Made by a program: the position numbers and the translations under genes
The notes under the pieces: generated by a model
The model's database searches: none
Told to the model about the DNA's origin: nothing
The model's input: only the letters and a program-made list of their open reading frames with translations
Source of the DNA: Acidobacteriota bacterium
GTDB lineage: Bacteria; Acidobacteriota; Thermoanaerobaculia; Gp7-AA8
NCBI GenBank assembly: GCA_016184115.1
Contig: JACPDH010000002.1
Location: 1 to 47,693 of the forward strand
Direction of reading: 5' to 3'
DNA length: 47,693 nt
Shown: positions 1-7,282 of the stretch, one piece after another
Layout of the letters: each line of letters opens with the position of its first letter
Position numbering within the stretch: the first letter of the stretch is position 1

Positions 1-785
1 AGGAATGCGTGGAGGCAAAGGCGATCGACCGGATTCGAACGAGCGCCGTAGCGCTGGTCACCCGCAATCGGGAATCCGCTCTCGGAGAAATGCGCCCGGA
101 TCTGATTCTTGCGTCCCGTCTCGAGCCTGACCTCGAGCTTCGAGTATCGCTTCCCTGATTCAACGACTCGATAGTGGGTCACGGCGAGCTTCCCCGCCGA
201 CCGGTCGTTCGTGCTGTGGACCATGAGAGTCGCAGGATCCTCGCGCAGGTACGACCTGATCGTCCCTTCCTCCTTCGGCGGCTTCCCTTCGACGATCGCG
301 ATGTAGACACGCTCGATGTCGTGCGCGGCGAACGTGTCCTTGAGCAGCTCCTTCGTTCCGAAGTTCTTCGCGAACATCATCACACCTGACGTATCGCGAT
401 CGAGCCGGTGTACGAGGTGCACGCGGCCCGCGCGCCGCGCCTTCATGTACGCGTTGAGATAGCGCTGCAGCGTTTCATCCTGCTCCCCTGCCGTGCCGAC
501 GGTAAGAAGCCCCGCGGGCTTGAGAACGACGAGGATGTCTTCGTCTTCGAACAGTAGAGACACGCTTGGGTCGAGATTCGAAGCGGTCGTCCTACGCCCA
601 ACTTCGACGCCTTCGCCCTTTTTAAGCGCCCGCTTCGCATTCTTCTCGACCTCGTTACCAACGGCCACCCTCCCCGACTTCAGCATCTCGCGCAGCGTCG
701 ACTTCGACGCCTCAGGGAACCAGCCGGTCAGGAGCTCGAGCAATGCGCCGGGCGTTTCTACGGTGAATTTCACGCGCCGCAGCAT
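1..785 (-). CDS. RluA-family pseudouridine synthase, 3' end cut by window edge
   Basis: Converts specific uridines in RNA (rRNA or tRNA) to pseudouridine in the cytoplasm. The translation starts MLRRVKFTVETPG and has an N-terminal S4-like RNA-binding segment (STLREMLKSGRVAV, about residues 25-40), then the pseudouridine synthase domain opening DILVVLKPAGLL. The catalytic motif HRLDRDTSGVMMFAKN is intact, with its Asp, and TGRKNQIRAHF follows near the cut end. The C-terminus lies outside the window, so the exact type (RluC, RluD or another) cannot be set. The start ATG is the last in-frame one before the S4 segment; the frame stays open further upstream, so the start is moderately sure. Divergent from msrP, 131 bases away. 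Confidence 0.93.
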   Translation of the reverse strand, partial: MLRRVKFTVETPGALLELLTGWFPEASKSTLREMLKSGRVAVGNEVEKNAKRALKKGEGVEVGRRTTASNLDPSVSLLFEDEDILVVLKPAGLLTVGTAGEQDETLQRYLNAYMKARRAGRVHLVHRLDRDTSGVMMFAKNFGTKELLKDTFAAHDIERVYIAIVEGKPPKEEGTIRSYLREDPATLMVHSTNDRSAGKLAVTHYRVVESGKRYSKLEVRLETGRKNQIRAHFSESGFPIAGDQRYGARSNPVDRLCLHAF

Positions 786-916
786 CTCACCCCGCGACGG
801 CGCAATCAAGGCGCATGGCGAGTCGTAGGTCCGAACAGGAACGGGATTCGTAGTTGAACTGAAGCGGGTACGGCAGGTCGTGCAGTGACGACCGCGTCGC
901 AGTTCAGGTTGAGCCG

Positions 917-1885
917 ATGCTGATTCGACGTCCACGCCGCTGGGAAATCGCCGATCGCGACGCGACTGCCGAAGAGTCGTTCATGACCCGCCGCGAGCTC
1001 ATCAGCGGTCTGTCGCTCGGCATCGGCGCGCTGGCTCTCGGCGGATGCCGGATCGACTCGAATCGGGCAAGCCTCGAAGCCGAGCTCGCTGCGACGATTC
1101 CAGGGGTCGCACCGCCCTTCCCGTTTCCGCGCAGCAGAAAATTCACGCTCGACAGGGCAGAGACCGACGAGCTCGTCGCCGCTCGATACAACAACTTCTA
1201 CGAGTTCGCGCTCGACAAGGACAAAGTCTGGCAGGCGACCGAGCGTTTCGTGACGCATCCGTGGGAGGTCGAGGTGACCGGGCTTTGCTCGAAGCCCACT
1301 ACCTTTTCACTCGACGATCTGTTGACGAGATTCCCTAACGAGGAGCGGCTCTACCGTCATCGCTGTGTCGAGGCATGGGCGATGGCCGTGCCCTGGAGTG
1401 GCGTGCCGCTCGCGACAGTCCTCGAACGCGTCGAGCCTCGCTTCGACGCGAAGTTCGTCCGCTTCATCTCGTTCAACCGGCCGAAAGAGGCGCCGGGAAT
1501 CGACTCTCAGCCCTGGTAACCATGGCCCTATTTCGAGGCCCTGCGGATCGACGAGGCGATGAACGAGCTCACGATGCTCGTGACGGGAATCTACGGTCAT
1601 GCCTTACCGAAACAGCACGGCGCCCCGGTTCGTCTCGTCGTTCCGTGGAAATACGGCTATAAATCGGCGAAGTCGATCGTTCGGATCGAGCTCGTCGCGG
1701 AGCGGCCGCGAACGTTCTGGAGCGAGCTCGAGCCTAACGAGTACGACTTTCTCGCCAACGTCGATCCTGCAGTCGCTCACCCTCGCTGGTCGCAGGCGAG
1801 CGAGCGCCTCATCGGCACGCTCGAGACGCGGGCGACGATCGAGTACAACGGGTACGGCCCGGAGGTGGCAGGGATGTACGTTTAG
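917..1885 (+). pseudogene. msrP: MsrP (YedY) molybdopterin methionine sulfoxide reductase, interrupted by in-frame TAA
   Basis: MsrP reduces oxidised methionines in periplasmic proteins with electrons from the membrane heme protein MsrQ. The start MLIRRPRRWEIADRD matches the family, followed by a twin-arginine signal (MTRRELISGLSLG) ending in a lipobox-like ALGGC. The Mo-binding cysteine is present in YRHRCVEAWAMAVPW (residue 150). A TAA at 1517-1519 stops the frame after residue 200, but the same frame continues at once with [17 protein letters not shown] and runs to the normal C-terminus ([13 protein letters not shown], then [11 protein letters not shown]). Homologs have Tyr or a similar residue here, so one base change from TAC or TAT explains it. 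No msrQ follows. It is either a recent nonsense mutation or a consensus error. Confidence 0.9.
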
Positions 1886-1927
1886 GCCGGTCAGAGGCAA
1901 TCGCCTCGAGTCAAGAAGAAATGCCCT

Positions 1928-2044
1928 GAAGTGAGAACGCAGAACGTGGAATGGTGAACCCAGAAACGCATCCTGGGCGGGGGTTTCTGGGTTCGAAATT
2001 CAGCGTTCAACGTTCTAATTTCGGCCTTCTCCTCTTTACTTCGG
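1928..2044. repeat. Heptad-phased inverted repeat, GAA arm then TTC arm
   Basis: The left arm (1928-1969) is six 7-bp units each beginning GAA, for example GAACGCA GAACGTG. The right arm (1982-2037) has TTC at positions 4-6 of nearly every 7-bp unit, for example GCGTTCA ACGTTCT. At the centre a perfect 12-bp inverted repeat pairs GAACCCAGAAAC (1956-1967) with GTTTCTGGGTTC (1983-1994) across a 15-base loop. It fills the msrP-nuoF convergent gap together with the next element. Confidence 0.85.
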
Positions 2045-2046
2045 GC

Positions 2047-2294
2047 GGTCACAGGTCGAAGGTCAACGCAAACAAGGCCAGAAGCCAGCACAGGCCAAGT
2101 TGGTTGCGTCAAGTCATGCAACATCGGCCAGGGCGGTCTTTCGGTTCGACGGGACGTTCGTCGGGGCGACCCGACGGGCCGTACGTTCGATCGGCTCTAC
2201 GAATGAAACGGGCAACGCAGCGCGTCGCCCCTACGAATTCGCTGCGGGCTCTCTGCCTGCTGTGACCTTGGGCCTTTGACTTGCCTATCGGCCC
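2047..2294. repeat. Second heptad-flanked element with internal palindromes
   Basis: Left units GGTCACA and GGTCGAA start at 2047, and right units such as CTGTGAC and CTTTGAC run 2260-2294. GGTCACAG at 2047-2054 is the exact reverse complement of CTGTGACC at 2260-2267. Between the arms lies a hairpin with arms CGTCGGG (2159-2165) and CCCGACG (2170-2176), and a second GC-rich imperfect palindrome lies at about 2210-2232. These resemble the GGGCGACCC palindromes beside typA. No gene is seen between msrP and nuoF. Confidence 0.7.
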
Positions 2295-2306
2295 ATGCCC
2301 TCCGCG

Positions 2307-3617
2307 CTAATGCGCTCCCACCGGCATGTCCAGCCGCCGGTACCGCTTCGTTCCCGGCAGGCAGCCCTTGTGCTCGATGTGGTAGATGAACTCGTCGCGG
2401 AACTTCTTCACAGCCGATGCGACTGGGCCGCAGGCTGCGTCACCGAGGGCGCAGAGCGACTTGCCACCGATGTTGTCAGTCATGTCGAACAGGAGGTCGG
2501 CATCCTGCGGACGTCCGCCACCGCGTTCGATTCGATCGAGAATCGTCTCCATCCAGTTCGTGCCTTCGCGGCACGGTGTGCACTGTCCGCACGACTCGTG
2601 CGCAAAGAACTTCGCCATGCGCCACGTCGCATCGACGATGCAGGTCGAGCTGTTCATCACGATGATGCCCGCGGAGCCGAACATCGTGCCCGCCTTCATC
2701 AATGCATCGAAGTTCATCGGCAGGTCGATCTCGGCGGGAGTCAGCATCGGAGCCGAACCGCCTCCCGGAATGACCGCCTTGAGCGGCAGGTCATCGGTGA
2801 TGCCGCCACAGTGCTCGTAGATCAGCTCCTGCAGGTTGACTCCCATCGGGAACTCGTACACACCGGGCTTCTTCACATGACCCGAGACGCAGTAAAGCTT
2901 CGGACCGGTGTTCTTCGGTTGTCCGAACGACTTGAACCACTCGGCGCCGTGTTCGACGATCAGCGGCACGCACGAGAGCGTCTCTACGTTGTTGACGATC
3001 GTCGGGCTTCCGAAGACGCCGACGACCGCCGGAAACGGAGGCTTCACACGCGGCTGCCCGCGATGCCCTTCGATCGACTCGATGAGTCCCATCTCCTCGC
3101 CGCAGATGTAAGCGCCGGCGCCTCGATGAACGGTGATGTCGAGATCGAAGCCGCTGCCGAGGATGTTCTTTCCGAGAAACCCCTTGGCGCGAGCCTCATC
3201 GAGGGCGCGATTCAGCACCATCGCACCGTGATGGAACTCGCCGCGGATGTAGATGTACGACATCGGGCACGAGCGGATCGCAAAGGCCGAGATGATCATC
3301 CCCTCGATGAGGAGGTGCGGATCATGCTCGATGATGACGCGATCCTTGAAGGTGCCAGGTTCCGATTCGTCGGCGTTGCAGAGGAGGTAGCGCGGCTTGG
3401 GAGAGTCTTTCGGGAGGAAGCTCCACTTCATGCCGGTCGGGAACCCTGCGCCACCACGACCGCGCATCTCCGAATCCTTGACGAGCTGAACGAGCTCATC
3501 AGGAGTCGATTTGAGCGCCTTCTTCAGACTCTCGTAACCGCCGCCGGAAATGTACGTGTCGATCGAAGCCGAACCCGGCTTGCCGACGTTCTTCGTGAGG
3601 ACTCTGATCGGTTCCAT
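2307..3617 (-). CDS. nuoF: NADH-quinone oxidoreductase subunit F (NADH/FMN-binding)
   Basis: This complex I subunit binds NADH and FMN and passes electrons to the N3 iron-sulfur cluster on the cytoplasmic arm. The protein of 436 aa has the usual family length. It shows the FMN/NADH-binding segment RGRGGAGFPTGMKWSF, the acidic CNADESEPGTFKDR stretch and the 4Fe-4S ligands in ESCGQCTPCREG plus the later Cys in SLCALGDAACGP. The start MEPIRVLTKNVG overlaps the nuoE stop by one base (TAATG), which implies translational coupling. It is last in a nuoA-nuoE-nuoF unit; nuoB, C and D, which usually sit between A and E, are absent. Confidence 0.97.
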   Translation of the reverse strand: MEPIRVLTKNVGKPGSASIDTYISGGGYESLKKALKSTPDELVQLVKDSEMRGRGGAGFPTGMKWSFLPKDSPKPRYLLCNADESEPGTFKDRVIIEHDPHLLIEGMIISAFAIRSCPMSYIYIRGEFHHGAMVLNRALDEARAKGFLGKNILGSGFDLDITVHRGAGAYICGEEMGLIESIEGHRGQPRVKPPFPAVVGVFGSPTIVNNVETLSCVPLIVEHGAEWFKSFGQPKNTGPKLYCVSGHVKKPGVYEFPMGVNLQELIYEHCGGITDDLPLKAVIPGGGSAPMLTPAEIDLPMNFDALMKAGTMFGSAGIIVMNSSTCIVDATWRMAKFFAHESCGQCTPCREGTNWMETILDRIERGGGRPQDADLLFDMTDNIGGKSLCALGDAACGPVASAVKKFRDEFIYHIEHKGCLPGTKRYRRLDMPVGAH

Positions 3618-4147
3618 TACTTGAGCGTGTCCAGGAGCGTGTCGATCGACTCGACGCTCGCATTCTCGTGATAGTCGTTGTTGATCTGAACGACAGGCGC
3701 CGTACCGCACGAACCGAGGCATTCGACCTCGGTCACCGTGATGCGCCCGTCCTTCGTCGTCTCGCCAGGATGAATCCCTAACTTCGAGAGGCAGCGGTCG
3801 TAGATGTCGTACGCGTTCCGGATCATGCAGCTCAGGTTCGTGCAGACCTGGACGTGATGCCTGCCGACCGGCCTCTGGTTGTACATGTTGTAGAACGTCA
3901 CGACACCGAGAACCTTCGCCGGCTCGAGATCGAGCAGACCGGCCAGGTAGACCATCACTTCGGGAGAGACCCAGCCGATCTCCTCCTGCGCGAGGTGGAG
4001 CGCCGGCAGGAGTGCGGCTTCCTTCGTCGGGTAGCGTTCGAGGAGCGCATCGAACTTCGCCTTAGCCTCAGGCGAGAACGCGATCGTCTTCGTCGTGTCG
4101 GCGAAGCGTTCGGTAGCGTACGGGCTGTCGGGTTGGAGATGTGCCAT
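3617..4147 (-). CDS. nuoE: NADH-quinone oxidoreductase subunit E (2Fe-2S, thioredoxin-like)
   Basis: This peripheral-arm subunit of complex I carries the N1a 2Fe-2S cluster and pairs with NuoF. It has 176 aa. The four cluster cysteines are visible: C102 and C107 in VCTNLSCM, and C143 and C147 in VECLGSCGTAP. The helical N-terminal part contains ALLPALHLAQEEIGWVS, typical of the family. It starts three bases after the nuoA stop and overlaps nuoF by one base, so the three genes form one transcript. Assignment is firm; the only oddity is the direct junction to nuoA. Confidence 0.97.
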   Translation of the reverse strand: MAHLQPDSPYATERFADTTKTIAFSPEAKAKFDALLERYPTKEAALLPALHLAQEEIGWVSPEVMVYLAGLLDLEPAKVLGVVTFYNMYNQRPVGRHHVQVCTNLSCMIRNAYDIYDRCLSKLGIHPGETTKDGRITVTEVECLGSCGTAPVVQINNDYHENASVESIDTLLDTLK

Positions 4148-4150
4148 GGA

Positions 4151-4528
4151 TCAGTTCCAGTCGAACGCTTTCTTTTTCCAGACGTAGATGTAGCCGACCG
4201 CGAGAAGCGTGACGAACACGAACATCTCGCCGAGGGCGAAGAGCGCGATACCCGATGAAGTCATCGTTGCGTCGCGGTAGATCACGGCCCACGGGTAAAT
4301 GAAGGCTGCCTCGATGTCGAAGATGATGAAGAGCATCGCGATCTGGTAGAAGCGGACGTTGATCCGCTTCCGGTTGGTGTCGAGCAGCGGTACACCGCCC
4401 TCGTAGGGAGCGAGCTTCGACGGGTTGCGCCGGTGAGTGCCGACGTACCAATTGACGATCAGCATGCCTGCGCCAAGCGCGATGCCGAAAAGAATGAGGA
4501 TCAGGACCGGGACGAAGGATTCCGTCAT
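4151..4528 (-). CDS. nuoA: NADH-quinone oxidoreductase subunit A
   Basis: This small membrane subunit of complex I lies at the junction of the peripheral and membrane arms. It has 125 aa from MTESFVPVLILILFG, chosen because GGAG lies six bases upstream. There are three membrane helices. The conserved loop KLAPYEGGVPLLDTNRKRIN corresponds to the family's YECG loop with Gly in place of the Cys. The helix FIIFDIEAAFIYPWAV carries the conserved acidic residues. It is first gene of the nuoA-E-F unit, with a good sigma-70 promoter about 25 bases before the start. Confidence 0.95.
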   Translation of the reverse strand: MTESFVPVLILILFGIALGAGMLIVNWYVGTHRRNPSKLAPYEGGVPLLDTNRKRINVRFYQIAMLFIIFDIEAAFIYPWAVIYRDATMTSSGIALFALGEMFVFVTLLAVGYIYVWKKKAFDWN

Positions 4529-4553
4529 CGAAGGCTCCAAGAAAAGCGGCGAA

Positions 4554-4582
4554 ACTCTATCGCGGCGAAGAGGGCTTTTCAA
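4554..4582 (-). promoter_or_regulatory. Sigma-70 type promoter for nuoA-E-F
   Basis: Read on the minus strand, TTGAAA is followed by 17 bases and TAGAGT. Transcription would begin near 4547, about 20 bases before the nuoA start and just upstream of its GGAG. Confidence 0.6.
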
Positions 4583-4624
4583 GCAGCGCGCGCCGCGCGC
4601 ACGTGAGGGTCGGGACGGGCCGCG

Positions 4625-4981
4625 CTAGGCCGACGCTTCTTTCGACGTCAGGAACGAGAGCGCTTGATCGCGGCTGTCGAAGATCTTGAAGACCGTGTCG
4701 AGTTTCGTGATCTTCAGGAGCGCGAGGATGCGGTGGTTCGGATTCAGGAGCGCCATTTTTCGCTGCCGGTCCTCGAACTTCTGCAGGTAGCCGATCAGCT
4801 CTCCAAGCCCCGTGGAATCCATGTAATTGATTCCCTCGAAGTTGATGAGCACCGGCCCGGTTTCGTCGTTGAGGACTTTCTCGAGGTAGCTCGAGAATTC
4901 GCGTGCGCTTTCTCCAAGCTTGATGACCCCCTGAATGTCGAGAAGGGTCACATCCTGATGTCGGTTCCTGATGATGTTCAA
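4625..4981 (-). CDS. STAS-domain protein (anti-sigma factor antagonist type)
   Basis: It is a single STAS domain of about 118 aa, of the SpoIIAA/RsbV type that is switched by phosphorylation of one Ser and binds a kinase or anti-sigma partner. Visible are DVTLLDIQGVIKLGES, then VLINFEGINYMDSTGLGELI with the DSTG phospho-site. I chose the TTG start at 4981 because GGGAGA precedes it by six bases and the length then fits the domain. An ATG at 5065 would add 28 residues with a weak ribosome site. No kinase or sigma partner is adjacent, so the target is unknown. It is on the same strand as nuoA and upstream of it, but nuoA has its own promoter. Confidence 0.85.
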   Translation of the reverse strand: MNIIRNRHQDVTLLDIQGVIKLGESAREFSSYLEKVLNDETGPVLINFEGINYMDSTGLGELIGYLQKFEDRQRKMALLNPNHRILALLKITKLDTVFKIFDSRDQALSFLTSKEASA

Positions 4982-5085
4982 ACGTTGGTCTCCCGGGTGC
5001 GCTAACTTTACCGAATAGAAGCGATTGAGTCCATAGATGACTCGATCGCGACCTCGGCGTGCCATACTCGCCTTCCGGAGGCACC

Positions 5086-5436
5086 ATGAAATCGCTCCTC
5101 GTCCGCTGGATCGTCAACGCGCTCGCGCTCCTCCTCGTCTGCTACGTCGTTCGCGGCATCCGCGCCGATTCCATCGTCGTCCTGTTCGTCGCCGCCGCGG
5201 TGCTTGGACTCCTGAACGCCGTCGTCCGGCCGATCCTCGTGGTGTTGACTGCCCCGCTCTGGATCATCACCTTCGGACTGTTCCTCATCGTCGTGAACGG
5301 TGCCATGCTCTGGCTCGCGGGGCTGCTCGTGCCTGGCTTCACCGTCGATGGCTTCGTCGCCGCGCTCTTCGGCGCAATCCTCCTCAGCGTGATTTCCTTC
5401 TTTACGGGATCGATCGGCAAGAAGAAAGAGGATTAG
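5086..5436 (+). CDS. Phage holin family 4-type small membrane protein
   Basis: It is a 116-aa protein with four hydrophobic helices and a KKKED tail, matching the widespread chromosomal family annotated as phage holin family (mycobacteriophage holin IV type). Its true role in bacteria is unknown, and no phage gene is nearby, so a lysis function is unlikely. Recognisable are the VRWIVNALALLLV start and LGLLNAVVRPILVVLTAPL, a hallmark of the family. The start is set by GGAGG four bases before ATG. It stands alone on the plus strand, divergent from the STAS gene. Confidence 0.85.
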   Translation: MKSLLVRWIVNALALLLVCYVVRGIRADSIVVLFVAAAVLGLLNAVVRPILVVLTAPLWIITFGLFLIVVNGAMLWLAGLLVPGFTVDGFVAALFGAILLSVISFFTGSIGKKKED

Positions 5437-5625
5437 TGCTTCGTGGCGACGGATTCCGATCCGCTGCGGTCCCAACCCCTGAGCCTCGCGCTCGGCATGC
5501 CGCGCAACGGAATGCGCTGCTACGAGCCGCCCTCGCAGCTTAGTGCCCCGTAAGTCTTCGATTTTGAATTCGCGCCCCGCTCCGCGGTGCCGCAACGGCC
5601 GGATGCCGTTACCACGAGCGCGCTG

Positions 5626-6003
5626 TTACTCTGCGCCGCCTGAGAGGAACTTCTGGATCGACGGAATGAAGGTCTTCACGTCGATCGGCTTCGAGATGTA
5701 GCCGTCGCAGCCAGCCTGCAGGAAGCGGTCGCGATCGCCACGCATCGCGTGCGCAGTCAGCGCGAGAATCGGCACGCCGGTCAGCTTCCCGCCCGACTTC
5801 AATTCGCGGACCACGCTCAACCCGTCCATCCCGGGAAGGTGAATGTCCATGAGGATCAAGTCAGGATTCGCCTCGCCCGCAAGGCGAAGCGCCTCCTCAC
5901 CAGAGGTGGCTTTAACGATCTCGAACCCGCTCTCCTCGAGGAGGTACTCGAAGAGTTGCATGTTCATCTCGTTGTCTTCGACCACGAGGATTCGGCTGCT
6001 CAT
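5626..6003 (-). CDS. Single-domain response regulator (CheY-like)
   Basis: It is a 125-aa receiver domain with no output domain. MSSRILVVEDNEMN carries the acidic pair, DLILMDIHLPGMDG the phospho-acceptor Asp, ILALTAHAM the conserved Thr and GYISKPID the conserved Lys. Such proteins are phosphorylated by a histidine kinase and act by protein contact, often in phosphorelays or behind hybrid kinases. The family form closest in look is the DivK/CheY group. No kinase is encoded nearby. The start codon lacks a ribosome site and lies next to the predicted transcription start, so the message is probably leaderless. Confidence 0.93.
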   Translation of the reverse strand: MSSRILVVEDNEMNMQLFEYLLEESGFEIVKATSGEEALRLAGEANPDLILMDIHLPGMDGLSVVRELKSGGKLTGVPILALTAHAMRGDRDRFLQAGCDGYISKPIDVKTFIPSIQKFLSGGAE

Positions 6004-6011
6004 GCTCGCGA

Positions 6012-6039
6012 AGTGTACCAAATGACATCGAGCTTTCAA
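6012..6039 (-). promoter_or_regulatory. Promoter giving a probably leaderless response-regulator mRNA
   Basis: On the minus strand, TTGAAA, 16 bases, then TACACT. The -10 box ends eight bases before the ATG, so transcription would start at or within about two bases of the start codon. No Shine-Dalgarno sequence is present. Confidence 0.65.
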
Positions 6040-6110
6040 CTCATGACCGACATGGCGTCTCCGAGGAGGAGACAGAAGACGCGATGCGCGACGAACGACG
6101 GGATGCCGCG

Positions 6111-6138
6111 GCAGGGGCACGAGGCAACGTGCCCCTGC
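6111..6138 (-). terminator. Stem-loop downstream of the parvulin gene
   Basis: A perfect 11-bp stem (GCAGGGGCACG / CGTGCCCCTGC) with a six-base loop lies just after the parvulin stop. No U-run follows, so intrinsic termination is uncertain. Confidence 0.45.
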
Positions 6139-6151
6139 GCACGGAGTAGCC

Positions 6152-7099
6152 TTACTGAACCTGCGGCTGCGGCCGCTGCTGGCTGAAGAAGCTCTCTTCC
6201 ACCTCGATCTTTGCGCCCTCGCGGACCGCATTGACGACGACTTGCGCGCGGAGATTCATCCCCTGCTGTTCGAGGGCGGGCTTGACCTGCTCGAACGGCG
6301 TGACCTCGCGGGCGGTGACCTGGAAGATGTGAACGCCGTACGGGCTAGTGACCGGATCACTCACCTCGTTGACCTGGAGCTTGTCGATCGGTCCTTCGAG
6401 GTTCGGGCCAAGCTGTCCAGGGCGGAGTGTTCCGAGGTCACCACCATGCTCGTTGCTCTTCACATCGTCCGACTCCGCCTTTGCGACGGTCGCGAAATCC
6501 TCGCCCTTGCGAAGCCGTGCAACGATCGCCGCAGCCTTCACGGCGGCCTGGGCTTCAGACATTTTTTCTGCGCCCGGCTTCTGCGGAATGATCGAGCCTT
6601 CGTAGCCGATCAGAATCTGGCGCACGTTCGTCGCGCGAAACTGGTTCTTGTACTTCTCATAGAACGCCTGGAGATCGGTCGGCGATTCGCTCACGATCTT
6701 CTCGAGAGCCGACGCGGCCAGAATGTTGTCGCGCATCGCGGCAACCTGGCTCAGGATCTCGGGATCCTTATCGACCCCCATCGCTTCTGCCTGCTGCTTG
6801 AGGAGTTTGAGCTTCACGATCTCGTCGAGGATGAGCCGGCGACCGGAAGGCTTCGCGGCGATTGCTTTCGCCTGCGCCGGGAGGCTCGCGAGTGCAACCT
6901 CGTAATCGGACTTGTAGATCGCCTCACCGTTGACGCGCGCGATGACGACGTCACCGGCGGGACGGGCAGCGGGAGCGGGACTCTTCGAAGACGTCTCGAC
7001 GCTCGCCTCGGGCGTATTTCCGATGCCCTGACGACCGCCGTACCAAACACCGGCAACGATGAGCAGACCAACGACGGACCACAACACGATTCGCTTCAC
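6152..7099 (-). CDS. Membrane-anchored parvulin-type peptidyl-prolyl isomerase (SurA/PpiC-like)
   Basis: It is a 315-aa extracytoplasmic folding factor. The start is GTG at 7099, two bases after AAAGGAGAG. An N-terminal anchor (RIVLWSVVGLLIVAGVWY) is followed by a Pro/Ala linker, a SurA-like chaperone region (VNGEAIYKSDYEVAL through LILDEIVKLKLLKQQA) and one parvulin domain. The parvulin domain has VRQILIGYEGS, LRKGEDFATVAKAESDD, GGDLGTLRPGQL and SDPVTSPYGVHIFQVTARE. It probably helps fold secreted or outer-membrane proteins. It is divergent from nuoG with about 180 bases between them. Confidence 0.92.
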   Translation of the reverse strand: MKRIVLWSVVGLLIVAGVWYGGRQGIGNTPEASVETSSKSPAPAARPAGDVVIARVNGEAIYKSDYEVALASLPAQAKAIAAKPSGRRLILDEIVKLKLLKQQAEAMGVDKDPEILSQVAAMRDNILAASALEKIVSESPTDLQAFYEKYKNQFRATNVRQILIGYEGSIIPQKPGAEKMSEAQAAVKAAAIVARLRKGEDFATVAKAESDDVKSNEHGGDLGTLRPGQLGPNLEGPIDKLQVNEVSDPVTSPYGVHIFQVTAREVTPFEQVKPALEQQGMNLRAQVVVNAVREGAKIEVEESFFSQQRPQPQVQ

Positions 7100-7175
7100 A
7101 ACTCTCCTTTCGGATTCGCGGACCGGAGAGCGGAGGGATCCGATTTCACGCTGCAATACGATGGATGCAAAGCGT

Positions 7176-7204
7176 TTGACGCTGCCGTGCCAAACGGTTA
7201 TTCT
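7176..7204 (+). promoter_or_regulatory. Promoter for the nuoG-N operon
   Basis: TTGACG, 17 bases, TATTCT. Transcription would begin near 7211, leaving about 70 bases of leader before nuoG. I found no clear palindromic Rex site in the region. Confidence 0.6.
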
Positions 7205-7282
7205 CCACCCGCTCGTGAACGCTCTCACGGCCAGACGGTTACGCCGTCCTGATCGCGAAAAACCTCACACCTTTTACCACAC

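Noticed and set aside
2295-3671. Long plus-strand open frame over nuoF
   Set aside because: It is antisense to clear nuoF and nuoE sequence, rich in Arg/Asp/His as expected for a GC-rich shadow frame.
4587-4602. GC-only palindrome before nuoA as a terminator
   Set aside because: It is a simple alternating GC run without a U-tract, upstream of the promoter.
5086-5436. Prophage remnant, from the holin-like gene
   Set aside because: No other phage gene is present and this family is widespread on bacterial chromosomes.
7080-7105. Rex operator near the parvulin/nuoG gap
   Set aside because: TTGTGAA occurs at the parvulin start but the second half is a direct, not an inverted, repeat.
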